Shown here: piece after piece, positions 9,761 to 17,148 of the stretch
How the letters are laid out: each line of letters starts with the position of its first letter
Numbering within the stretch: the first letter of the stretch is position 1
Translations under genes and position numbers: made by a program
The notes under the pieces: model-generated
The model's database searches: none
What the model saw: only the letters and a program-made list of their open reading frames with translations
Told to the model about the DNA's origin: nothing
Origin: JAMXLO01 sp963776505
GTDB taxonomy: Bacteria; Pseudomonadota; Alphaproteobacteria; Acetobacterales; Acetobacteraceae
NCBI GenBank assembly: GCA_963776505.1
Contig: CAVZNH010000011.1
Coordinates: forward strand, 1 to 64,000
Reading direction: 5' to 3'
DNA: 64,000 bases

Positions 9761-9901
9761 TCACGAAACTGTGATCTAACAAGCTTTATATCACGAATTC
9801 GTGATCAACTTTTCGATCCGGATATTTAACGAAATCCGAGCCCTCAAGGCGGATCCGCATTGCACTGACACCGTAACGGGTTAATCACGATTGATTGTGA
9901 T
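9761..9901. promoter_or_regulatory. Palindromic operator array between divergent genes
   Basis: Two related inverted repeats, TCACGAAACTGTGAT (9761-9775) and TCACGAATTCGTGAT (9791-9805), start exactly 30 bases apart, about three helical turns. TCACGAATTCGTGA is a perfect palindrome. A looser third copy, ATCACGATTGATTGTGAT, is at 9884-9901. The same pair, with the same CAACTTTT..CGAT flank, recurs at 10951-11005. This is how binding sites for a dimeric regulator look; which regulator is unknown. Confidence 0.6.
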
Positions 9902-9945
9902 ACCGACGGTAATATCTGGGCGATCGTTGATTGGGAAAGCATCAG

Positions 9946-10185
9946 ATGGATCAGTCGCCGCAGGAGAGAATCACTCAACTCGAACGACTGGTGTCGAATC
10001 TGCGTCACGACATACGAGGCATCATCACCCCCGCCGCGCTCGTTGCTGAAGGTCTCCGTGGAAATGCCGACCCGGCCGTCCAGCGGCTGGCGTCGCGGAT
10101 TTCCGACATGGTCGAGCGGATCGTCTCGCGATTGAACGCAACACACGAACTGGTCCCGCCGCGGCGGCTAGTTCGGGGCCAATGA
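9946..10185 (+). CDS. Stand-alone histidine-kinase DHp-like protein (about 79 aa)
   Basis: Starts at the ATG at 9946 (MDQSPQERITQLERL); a TTG at 9931 is a possible alternative. The core NLRHDIRGIITPAALVAEGL matches the H-box of sensor kinases: the phospho-accepting His, an acidic residue, Arg, then Pro. A second helix follows (DPAVQRLASRISDMVERIVS), as in a DHp hairpin. There is no sensor, membrane or ATPase domain, and none is readable in the 180 bases downstream. It could dimerise as a phosphotransfer protein or interfere with another kinase. This is inference. Confidence 0.65.
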   Translation: MDQSPQERITQLERLVSNLRHDIRGIITPAALVAEGLRGNADPAVQRLASRISDMVERIVSRLNATHELVPPRRLVRGQ

Positions 10186-10366
10186 TCGGAGCGGACGGCC
10201 GAACGAAGGTGGCGGGCGGCCGTGAGCAGCCGCGAACGCAAGGTCATTGCCTGAGCCGATTGCCGGGCGACATCGATGCTGGCGAATAGCTGGACAGCGC
10301 GCTGTTAGAGCAGGAGCCGATAGCCAGACGCGCGCAGCCGCCAAGGTTATCCTGCTGAGCGGCCGA
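10186..10366. other. Intergenic spacer between convergent small genes
   Basis: About 180 bases between the stop of the DHp-like gene and the stop of the minus-strand gene ending at 10367. No convincing gene, terminator with T-run, or repeat is visible. Confidence 0.4.
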
Positions 10367-10726
10367 TCAGTAGATCCACGACGTCGGTATTATATCGGTC
10401 AACACGATGCGCGGCTTCACGTCGAGGTTCTTGAGAGCCTCTGCGACGGAGCGATACCGTTGCATGCGACCGATGATGGGTTGGACGAAAACCGCCGCAG
10501 AGTTGCGCCACATGATCAACTGGCAGTGGGAACTCGTCCCCGTGTGGATGGCGATCACCTCCTCATACTCTTCGCCATCTGTGCCGTGATCGAGACGAAC
10601 CGAAATCCGGCAGTCGTGGACGTCGGTCCAGCGCCTGACGAGAGCATGGTCGGCGATGTCGAACGCGAGACCTTTTGGCGGATGGGCTGGCGGGCGTGCG
10701 CCGCCATGCTTCGTCAGATCGCGCAT
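10367..10726 (-). CDS. Conserved hypothetical protein (119 aa)
   Basis: Soluble protein with a compact core: RRWTDVHDCRISVRLDHGT, EEYEEVIAIHTG, CQLIMWRNSAAVFVQPIIGR, RYRSVAEALKNL and RIVLTDI. It has conserved-looking tryptophans and acidic clusters, and resembles uncharacterised proteins of alphaproteobacteria. I start it at the ATG at 10726 (MRDLTKHGG), which overlaps the end of a 41-codon membrane peptide by 13 bases and so may be translationally coupled to it. A TTG at 10738 is the alternative. The second operator array lies upstream. Function unknown. Confidence 0.62.
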   Translation of the reverse strand: MRDLTKHGGARPPAHPPKGLAFDIADHALVRRWTDVHDCRISVRLDHGTDGEEYEEVIAIHTGTSSHCQLIMWRNSAAVFVQPIIGRMQRYRSVAEALKNLDVKPRIVLTDIIPTSWIY

Positions 10727-10839
10727 AATCCGGCCCAAAGAGACAGCAATGCGGTGGCAATTCCCAGAGTGGTCAGGAACGGGGCGATCCCCGCTTTGCT
10801 GGATCTGGCTGACGGGCGGTGTAGGGCAGAAGAAGGCAT
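10714..10839 (-). CDS. Possible 41-residue single-pass membrane peptide
   Basis: ATG at 10839, stop at 10714. A basic, serine-rich start (MPSSALHRPSARSSKAG) leads into one hydrophobic helix (FLTTLGIATALLSLWAGLCAI), a sensible small membrane protein. It ends 13 bases inside the next gene (10726), an arrangement typical of coupled translation. It lies downstream of the second operator array and the 10889-10915 hairpin. No homologue is recognised and the ribosome-binding site is weak (GGTGG), so the call is tentative. Confidence 0.4.
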   Translation of the reverse strand: MPSSALHRPSARSSKAGIAPFLTTLGIATALLSLWAGLCAI

Positions 10840-10888
10840 GAATCCACCGTGCTGCTCAGAGGTTCCTCGATCCGCGCCGGAAAGAACT

Positions 10889-10915
10889 GCCGTGGGGAGG
10901 CTCACCCCCCACGGC
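10889..10915. repeat. Strong hairpin (9-bp stem) upstream of small genes
   Basis: GCCGTGGGG (10889-10897) pairs perfectly with CCCCACGGC (10907-10915) around a 9-base loop. There is no T-run on either side, so it is not a standard terminator. It lies in the presumed leader of the minus-strand 10839/10726 genes, between them and the operators. Confidence 0.55.
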
Positions 10916-10950
10916 CCAGTTTGGAAGAGGAGAGAACATCCTTTTGGTAA

Positions 10951-11005
10951 TCACGGAATTGTGATCAAGCAAGACTTATTCACGAAATCGCGATCAACTT
11001 TTACG
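10951..11005. promoter_or_regulatory. Second palindromic operator pair
   Basis: TCACGGAATTGTGAT (10951-10965) and TCACGAAATCGCGAT (10980-10994) start 29 bases apart and are followed by CAACTTTTACGAT. They parallel the 9761-9805 array in spacing, orientation and flank. The nearest gene starts reading away from the array are on the minus strand (10839, 10726). In both arrays the minus-strand neighbour is a small hypothetical gene, so I infer shared regulation. Confidence 0.6.
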
Positions 11006-11051
11006 ATTGGTATCGTAACAATAGGAGCGCGCGGGAAATGAAGGGCGTCCG

Positions 11052-12065
11052 CTATGGGTGCGAAGCGGCGCCCTGATCGCTGGCGAGCACATTATGCAAC
11101 CATCCCGCCGGCATGCCGCTGAGGAAGCGGATTTGCAGCTCAGCGAGCCGCGCCTGCGTCAGCCCGGCCTTTGCAGGCGAAAAGAACACCGGGTCGCGGG
11201 TGAACATCAGGTAGGCCTGCATCTCGTTGAGCATCAGCTCTTCATCGCGGACGTCGTAATCTTCCCGCCCGAGGAAGGCGCGCATCCCGGCCCGCTCCTC
11301 CTCGGTCAGTTGCTGCGTCCAGAAGTCGTGGACGTACTCGGCATATGCCGGATTGCTGAAGAACTCGCCGTGGGACAGCTCATGCCGCAGGATCGTGGCG
11401 CGCGCAGACGCTGTAATCCGCGGATCGGAGCCGACCGTGGGCAACGAGATCAGGCCCGCCGCAACATTGGGGGCGAACCAGCCCTCCTCCCGTAGCAGCG
11501 CGCGCAGCTTTTCCTCCTGCGGGTCCAGCTCGATCCGCTGGCTGTCGGCGCGTTCGAAGAAGCGCGCCAGCGCGGATGCGGCATAGTCGTGCCCGAAATA
11601 GAACGTTTCAACCGTGTCGCCGCGCGCGAGGATGGCCGCGTCCAGCTCGCTGTCGGTCAGCACGCGATCATGCGGCAGCCCGGCCTTCTCGACGAAGGCC
11701 GCCACCCGGTTGAGCATCTTCCCCTGCTCGTGCAGCGAGGCGAAGTCGAGCACCAGGATGCGCGGATTGTCGGCGAGGCGGAACACGGTCAGCGAGGTGG
11801 CAACATGCCGGCCGATTTCCGCCTCGGTCGCTACTTCGATCTGAAACTCTGGCGTGCTGGAGGCGGAAACCTGAGCTGTCGGGAAAGGCGGCGGCATGGC
11901 GGGATGCGGGCGCACCAGCCAAAACGCCGCTGACGCTGCAACCACGACACAAGCGCCTGCCACGACCGCGAACGGCCACTTCACGCGCTTGCGGCGCGGC
12001 TTCGGCGGAATGCGGACTGTGTCGTCGGCGCCTGGCTCTGCCGGTCTTGTAACTCCTCCACTCAC
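11052..12065 (-). CDS. Membrane-anchored HExxH (zincin-like) protein
   Basis: 337 residues from the GTG at 12065, chosen because AAGGAG lies 6 bases upstream; in-frame starts farther up run into the insertion element. A basic cytoplasmic tail (RKRVKW) precedes one membrane helix at about residues 31-51, a proline-rich stalk, then a periplasmic domain. HELSH at residues 228-232 is a zinc HExxH motif. LNEMQAY at about 279-285 offers a Glu in the place of a gluzincin third ligand. Strong helices surround both. The motifs suggest a metallopeptidase; no substrate or family can be named. The IS110 element lies immediately upstream. Confidence 0.7.
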   Translation of the reverse strand: MSGGVTRPAEPGADDTVRIPPKPRRKRVKWPFAVVAGACVVVAASAAFWLVRPHPAMPPPFPTAQVSASSTPEFQIEVATEAEIGRHVATSLTVFRLADNPRILVLDFASLHEQGKMLNRVAAFVEKAGLPHDRVLTDSELDAAILARGDTVETFYFGHDYAASALARFFERADSQRIELDPQEEKLRALLREEGWFAPNVAAGLISLPTVGSDPRITASARATILRHELSHGEFFSNPAYAEYVHDFWTQQLTEEERAGMRAFLGREDYDVRDEELMLNEMQAYLMFTRDPVFFSPAKAGLTQARLAELQIRFLSGMPAGWLHNVLASDQGAASHP

Positions 12066-12129
12066 GGTCCGCTCCTTGGCTAGAGTAGCGGTCGGTTCTG
12101 GGAGAGGGTCGCCGCAGCGCGCTCGAGGC

Positions 12130-13640
12130 GTGCTTTCGTGCATGAGATTGGCGCCCTCGACCGGCGTTCGCTGCTCGAACGGTATGCTGAGGCCAGGCTT
12201 TGCCAGTTTGCGTCCTCGCTTGGACAGTGTGAGCATGGACGCCGGCTCCGAGGCTCCTGGCCGCTGGCACATCACGGAGGGATCATGTTCGCCGGCATCG
12301 ACATTGCGGCCGAACGCCACATGCTGGCGCGGCTGGACGCAGAGGGCAGGCCGATCGGCAGCCGATCGCCATCAGCGAGGATCGAGAAGGTTACGAGACG
12401 CTGCTGCGTGCTCTCGGCGCGCCGCCTGTGCTGGTCGCCGTGGAAGCGACCGGACACTACTGGAAGAACCTGTTCGCCGCGCTGACCGCGGCCGGGCACC
12501 AGGTCGCGCTGCTCAACCCACTGCTCGCCCGGCGCTTCCAGGATGCCAGTCTCGAACGCACCAAGACGGACGCGATCGACGCCACCGGCCTCGCGCGTCT
12601 GGCATCGAGAAGCGGCCCGCACCAACCCGGCTGCACGACGAGGCGTCCGAGGTTCTGCGCGAGCTGGTCCGCCATCGCGACCGGCTGCGGCAGGATTTCG
12701 ACGATCGGGTCCGCCAGTTGCATCGCCTGGTCGATCTCGGCTTCCCCGAGTTCACCCGCTACGTCCGCAGCCTCGACAGCATGCTCGCCACCTGTCTGCT
12801 GGCCGAATATCCCACCGCGCACGCCTTCGCTCGCGCCACGCCGCGCCGGCTGGCCCGATTGCGCTACGACGGACGCCACCTGGTCGGCGACGAACTCGCC
12901 CGACAACTCATCGAGACCGCCAAGCATTCGGTCGGCCACCACCACGGACCGGCCTACACCCTGCAGGCGCGCCACATCTGCCAGGATCTGGATCTGTGGC
13001 GACGCCGCCTCGCCGAGATCGAGCATGACATCGAGGACCTGCTCGACACGCATGAGGTCGGCAAGCTGCTGCTCACCATCGACGGCATCGGCCCGCAGTC
13101 GGTCGCACGCATCATCGCCGCGGTCGGCGATCCAGCCCGTTTCACCTGTGCCGCGGCGTTCGCCGCCTATGTCGGTGTGGTGCCGGGGCTGCGCCAATCC
13201 GGCAAGCGCAGCTCGGTCCGCGCCGCCATCGCGCCACTCGGCAATGCGCGCCTGCGCATGGCGCTGTGGATGCCGGTGCTTGGTGCGGTGCGCCGCAACC
13301 CTTGGCTGCGCGCCTTCTACGAACGACTGCGTGCCGCCGGCAAGCCGGCCAAGCTCGCCCTCATTGCCGCCATGCGCAAGCTGATGCACGCCATCTACAG
13401 CGTCGCCAAGAACCGCAGGCCATTCACACCCAACCTCGCCACTGGCTGAACCAGCCAACCGTCCTGTGGTTCGATCAAGGCGACCGTCCCGTCGTCCCGA
13501 CCTGCGTTCGCACAACTCGTCGCGCGCAGCGAAGGTCAAGGAGGCCCGAAGGGCACCGCCAAAGGCGGCGCGCAGCGTCCTTGACCGCAGCGAGCACGAC
13601 GACACACTCGCAGCAGTCAGGGAGCAAATTAGATCTTGCT
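12130..13640 (+). mobile_element. IS110-family insertion element (approximate limits)
   Basis: The element is recognised by its transposase (12285-13449). IS110 elements lack terminal inverted repeats, so the ends cannot be fixed from one copy. The noncoding flanks belonging to the element probably cover part of 12066-12284 on the left and 13450 to about 13640 on the right. Both flanks contain hairpins: CGTTCG-CTGCT-CGAACG at 12165-12181, and GGTCAAGGA/TCCTTGACC at 13534-13586. Limits are estimates. Confidence 0.6.
12285..13449 (+). CDS. IS110-family transposase, frameshifted
   Basis: Site-specific recombinase with an N-terminal DEDD (RuvC-like) domain and a C-terminal Tnp_20 domain. ATG 12285 follows CGGAGGGATC and gives MFAGIDIAAERHMLARLD, with the first acidic residue in GIDIA. 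The second, in VAVEATGHYWKNL, and the 'RTKTDAIDATGLARL' motif are read after a shift near 12365. A second shift near 12605 leads to the long third part, which carries LLTIDGIGPQSVARIIAAVG, the AAYVGVVPGLRQSGKRSS segment with the candidate serine, and LRMALWMP. About 387 residues when joined. As written it cannot make full-length transposase. Confidence 0.9.
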
Positions 13641-13679
13641 CAAGTAGTTCTCATGCCGGGCCACCGGCGCGGAAGCGGA
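13450..13679. other. Noncoding region 3' of the transposase, with nested hairpin
   Basis: About 230 bases without a convincing gene. GGTCAAGGA (13534-13542) pairs with TCCTTGACC (13578-13586), and CCGCC-AAA-GGCGG folds inside it. Most of this stretch probably belongs to the IS110 element; the rest borders the ompA-like gene, which stops at 13680. Confidence 0.5.
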
Positions 13680-14309
13680 TCAGGCGCCGAGGTTGACGAC
13701 CTGCACGCGGCGATTACGCGGTTCCGGTGTCTGCTGAGGCGTCGCCACCAACAGGCCATCCTCGCCCATGCCCACCGCCTCCAAACGGCTTGGATCGACG
13801 CCGAACTTCTTGGCCACGTAATCCACGACAGCTTTGGCGCGGCGCTCGGACAGGGCGCGGTTGTAGTCGCGCGAGCCCACTGTGTCGGTGTGCCCCTCGA
13901 TGCGGAACCGGTAAGCCGCAAGGTCCTTGCTGGCCAATGCGCTCCCCAATGCATCGAGCGTGTGGATCGCTTCTGGCGTCAGTTCGGCGGAGCCGCTGGC
14001 AAAATTGACCGTCAGGTTCACGGCGGGCCCTGATGCCGTCGAGTCTGAGTGGCCAGGGGCCGTTGCCGGCTTGCTGGCAGCCACGCGTGGCTGGTGGACC
14101 GGAGAGGGTGCCGGAGCGGCCGGCTGCTGCGCTGCCCCCTCGGTGGTCGGCGCGGCAAGCCTGATCCCGCGCGTTCCGCCCGTCACCAGATTGCCGCTGG
14201 GCTTCAGCGAATTGATGATCTGATCCGCCGATGGACTGCCCTGCGCGAAAGCCGGCAGGTTGCCAAGGATCAGCGGCGCGACGACGATCGCGGCTATCGG
14301 GGAACGCAC
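13680..14309 (-). CDS. OmpA-family peptidoglycan-binding protein
   Basis: 209 residues starting at GTG 14309. A signal peptide (MRSPIAAIVVAPLILGNLPAFA) leads to a proline/alanine-rich linker and a C-terminal OmpA domain (about 95-207). The domain starts VNLTVNFASGSAELTP and has the peptidoglycan-binding residues in RIEGHTDTVGSRDYNRALSERRA, with the Asp and Arg that hold diaminopimelate, and ends EPRNRRVQVVNL. It anchors the envelope to the wall. It lies 78 bases after the T6SS operon in the same direction, so it may be its last gene, but TssL of this system already carries an OmpA domain. Confidence 0.9.
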   Translation of the reverse strand: MRSPIAAIVVAPLILGNLPAFAQGSPSADQIINSLKPSGNLVTGGTRGIRLAAPTTEGAAQQPAAPAPSPVHQPRVAASKPATAPGHSDSTASGPAVNLTVNFASGSAELTPEAIHTLDALGSALASKDLAAYRFRIEGHTDTVGSRDYNRALSERRAKAVVDYVAKKFGVDPSRLEAVGMGEDGLLVATPQQTPEPRNRRVQVVNLGA

Positions 14310-14387
14310 CGGTCCACTCCTCCCAGGTCCAGGCAGGCTATAGCACAGAGGGCCGGACAGGCGAGGATTTGTGCGGTCACGCCGCGA

Positions 14388-15900
14388 TCAGAACACGCCC
14401 TGGGCGCGCAGAATTGGCATGCGAACATGGAGCGCCTTGTCCAGGACCTGGCGCAGCTTGTCGCGCTCCTCGTCGTCCAGGTTGCCGCCGAGGTCGCGCA
14501 CCCAGTCCTCTTTCCGGTCCTCGCGCTCGCCCGCCTGGAGCCGGTCGATCACATACAGATCGAACAGGGTGCACGGCGCTCCCGTGCCCAGCGCGTAGCT
14601 CGCTGCGGCGACGGGACGGCCCAGGTTCTCGGTGCGGCTCAGGTTCATGCTGGTGACGCGGTTGAATTGCAGCGCCTGAGGCTGTGGGCTCGGCGCCCGG
14701 CCGTGCCGCCGGTTCGGCGAGATCGAGCCCCACCAGGATGCCGATCAGCTCACCTGGATTGTTGCGCTGGCCCTCCAGATTGGGCAGCTCCAGAAGGTCG
14801 CCGACGCGCTGCGGACCCGCGGCCATCGCCTCGGTGATCGGACCATAGAAGGCGCGATTGAGCGCGGCACGGCCGGCCGGCATGTCAGCCTCGAACGGCA
14901 TCTCCTCGGGGCTGATGTTGAGCGCAAGGCGGACATCCTTCAGCGCTGTATCGCGCGCCGCCGGGTTCATGCGCCGCGCGCCACGCACGTAGACGTCGTG
15001 GCGCAGCGACCGATCCAGGCACATGTCCTTCACCAGCTCGCGCAGCAGCGGATCGTCGAAGCGCTGCGCCACCGCGCGCTGCTCCTCGGTGAGTGTCAGC
15101 TCAGGGAAGTTCTCGACCAGGTTGACCGAGCCGACCCATTCCAGCTTTGCCGCGGCGAACGCCGAGGTGACGTCGGCGTGGAAGCACGGCGTCCAGGCGT
15201 CATTCATGTACTCGTGCGCCAGGTACTGCACCGGCAGCGTGGCCATCCGCTCGACCAGCGAATTCACCCAGGGCAGGCGGATGATCTGCAGCGCATCTGC
15301 CTTCTGTAGCTCCTGCACCAGCTTCAGGCCCTCTTCGGCCTGGCGGTCGCTGCGCGAGCCAAGACGCCTGCCGCAGTCGCGCATCACCCGCTGCATGCCG
15401 AGAGCGCCACCCCAGGCCGGCAACGCATTGTAGCTGACGTGCACCGCGCCGCCCGGCTTCACCTTGGCGCGCAGCAGGCGGACGATGCCGGATTGGACGG
15501 CAGGCGGAACCCAGCTCCACAGGCCGTGCATGCTGACGAAATCCGCCTCGGGCACCTGCGCCGCGGCGGGGTCCTCGGCCAGCGTGGCCAGATCGGCCTC
15601 GAGGAAGCTGACATTGTCGAGACCGGCCTGCGCTGCCCAGGCGCGTGCCGCCGCGACGTGCGCGGGGTTGAAGTCGATCGCGGTGACCTTCCAGTGCGGA
15701 TTGCTCGCTGCCAGGACAAGCGCGCCGAGGCCTTGGCCGCAGCCCAGTTCCAGGTAGCTCAGCGGGTCGTCGGGGCCAGGTAGCGGCGAGGCAACCCCGC
15801 CCAGCAGGCAACCCAGTGCGATCACCGAGGGCGACTGCTGGCGGTAGTAGCCCGTCATGTAGGTGATGTCGGTCACATAGCCGCCGCCCCAGCCGGTCAT
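14388..15900 (-). CDS. T6SS-linked class I SAM-dependent methyltransferase with regulatory domain, frameshifted
   Basis: About 500 residues. The Rossmann core is at the N-terminus, with motif I YLELGCGQGLGALVLAA, motif II VTAIDFNPAHVAAARAWA and a DFVSMHGLWSWVP segment. A following region (about residues 220-300, LPVQYLAHEYMNDAWTPCFH) fits the methyltransferase regulatory domain. The ATG at 15900 overlaps the tssG stop by four bases, so it is translationally coupled to the T6SS operon. A shift near 14700 leads to the true end (RMPILRAQGVF) at 14388. The substrate is unknown; modification of a T6SS component or effector is inference. Confidence 0.85.
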
Positions 15901-16949
15901 GCTGCCTTCTCCCCGCCTCGCCAGTCCACCTGCTGCGCCTCTATCACCTCCGCCTCGAACACCGCGTCCGCTGCATCCGCGCGGGTGGTGAAGCCGCCGG
16001 CAGGCCCGGGAATCCAGGTGTTCCAGCCCAGGCGCGGTGGCGGATCGGACGTTGCGTCGAGCCGCAACGCCGGCACCTCGCGCGCGGCCAGCACCGGATT
16101 GATGGCGAACCCCAGCTCGTAGCCGAGATAGGCGCGCACCAGCGATACCAGTCTGTGCAGCGCTATGCGATCCGGCAACAGCCGCTGAAAGCCTGTCAGG
16201 TCGAGCGGACCGATGCGCAGGATGATGCGCGCCTGCGGGTCCCAGGCCCGCACGCCGGCCGCGGCCTCGACGCCCAGCCGGCACCATCTTCCGTTTGCCG
16301 AAAGCCTGGTGCGCTGATCCGGCGGGAGCGGCAGCCAGGCCCCTGCGAATTCCACCACCTCCACACGCATGCCGAGCCAGTCAGAGACGAGCGCGCCCAA
16401 CCGCTCGGCCGAACGCGGCCGAAGCGCAAACAGTCCGGCGTAGTGCAGCAGCGGTTCCGTGCCAGCCGCGAGCCGGTCCGTGAGATGCGCTGTCCCGTAG
16501 CCGGTGAGCGACAGCAGCACCCGAGCCACAGGATCGCGCGTGGAGACCCCAGACTGTCGCGTGACCTCGGCTGCCCGCGCGGGCCGATACTTGATGCCGC
16601 CGCGGGCGAAGAACGCGACGAACCGGTGCGCCAGCAGGTCCAGAAAGTCGCGCAGCGCCGTCGATCGTTCCCGCAGCGCCTGGGTGACGAGTTCGGAGTA
16701 GTAGCGCGGCAATACTCCGGATGGTCCGGTCAGGCCCATCAGCCCGACCGTCACCTCCGGCAGACCATCGCCCTGTTGGCGGACCTCGATGACGTCTGCC
16801 GGCGGATAGATCAGCCCCGGGGGCGCACGAAACCGCACGGCATCGGCAGGGTCCGGCGCCTGTCGTGCCCTGGTCAGCACACGCACGGCCGCATCGAAGC
16901 GAAACCGCCGCGGCTCCGCCCCGAGCTCCCCGAGGGCCGAGCGCCTCAT
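15897..16949 (-). CDS. tssG: T6SS baseplate subunit TssG (ImpH/VasB)
   Basis: Baseplate wedge protein that pairs with TssF and TssK. It starts at ATG 16949 (MRRSALGELGAEPRRFRFDAA), giving 350 residues, the usual length. It has the family pattern: RFDAAVRVL, VRFRAPPGLIYPPADV, VGLMGLTGPSGVLPRYYSEL, LRDFLDLLAHRFVAFFAR, then a C-terminal part rich in aromatic residues. Intact. An upstream in-frame start would add residues encoded by the inverted-repeat element, so I excluded it. It overlaps the methyltransferase gene by four bases. Confidence 0.94.
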   Translation of the reverse strand: MRRSALGELGAEPRRFRFDAAVRVLTRARQAPDPADAVRFRAPPGLIYPPADVIEVRQQGDGLPEVTVGLMGLTGPSGVLPRYYSELVTQALRERSTALRDFLDLLAHRFVAFFARGGIKYRPARAAEVTRQSGVSTRDPVARVLLSLTGYGTAHLTDRLAAGTEPLLHYAGLFALRPRSAERLGALVSDWLGMRVEVVEFAGAWLPLPPDQRTRLSANGRWCRLGVEAAAGVRAWDPQARIILRIGPLDLTGFQRLLPDRIALHRLVSLVRAYLGYELGFAINPVLAAREVPALRLDATSDPPPRLGWNTWIPGPAGGFTTRADAADAVFEAEVIEAQQVDWRGGEKAA

Positions 16950-16959
16950 GGGAAGGCCA

Positions 16960-17148
16960 AGGGGGCGCCGCCCCCTTGGAGCCCCTGCCAAGGGACGGTC
17001 GTCCCCTGGACCCCTCGGACTGGTTTGTTGCAGGGGGGGCCTTCGTCAGCCCCCCCTGCAACAAACCAAACTGACAGGGATCCAAGGGCCGCCGGCCCTT
17101 GGCAGGGGGTCCAGGGGGACAGCGTTCCCCTGGTCTTTCTTCCTCGCA
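16960..17148. repeat. GC-rich inverted-repeat element between tssF and tssG
   Basis: A large imperfect palindrome. Its core is a perfect 18-bp stem, GGTTTGTTGCAGGGGGGG (17022-17039) with its complement at 17050-17067, around a 10-base loop. On both sides are inverted copies of a CCCCTGCCAAGGG-type module with TCCCCTGGA. It splits an otherwise tightly spaced operon by about 190 bases. It looks like a dispersed intergenic repeat, but no second copy is in the window. Confidence 0.7.

Noticed and set aside
10889..10915. Rho-independent terminator
   Set aside because: The stem is strong, but no T-run follows on either strand and it lies upstream, not downstream, of the nearest genes.
10247..11041. 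264-codon plus-strand gene
   Set aside because: It is antisense to the better-supported 10367-10726 gene and lacks any protein-like pattern.
14377..16287. A 636-residue gene joining tssG sequence to the methyltransferase
   Set aside because: Its first 130 residues are an out-of-frame reading of tssG; the methyltransferase has its own ATG at 15900 in a 4-base overlap.
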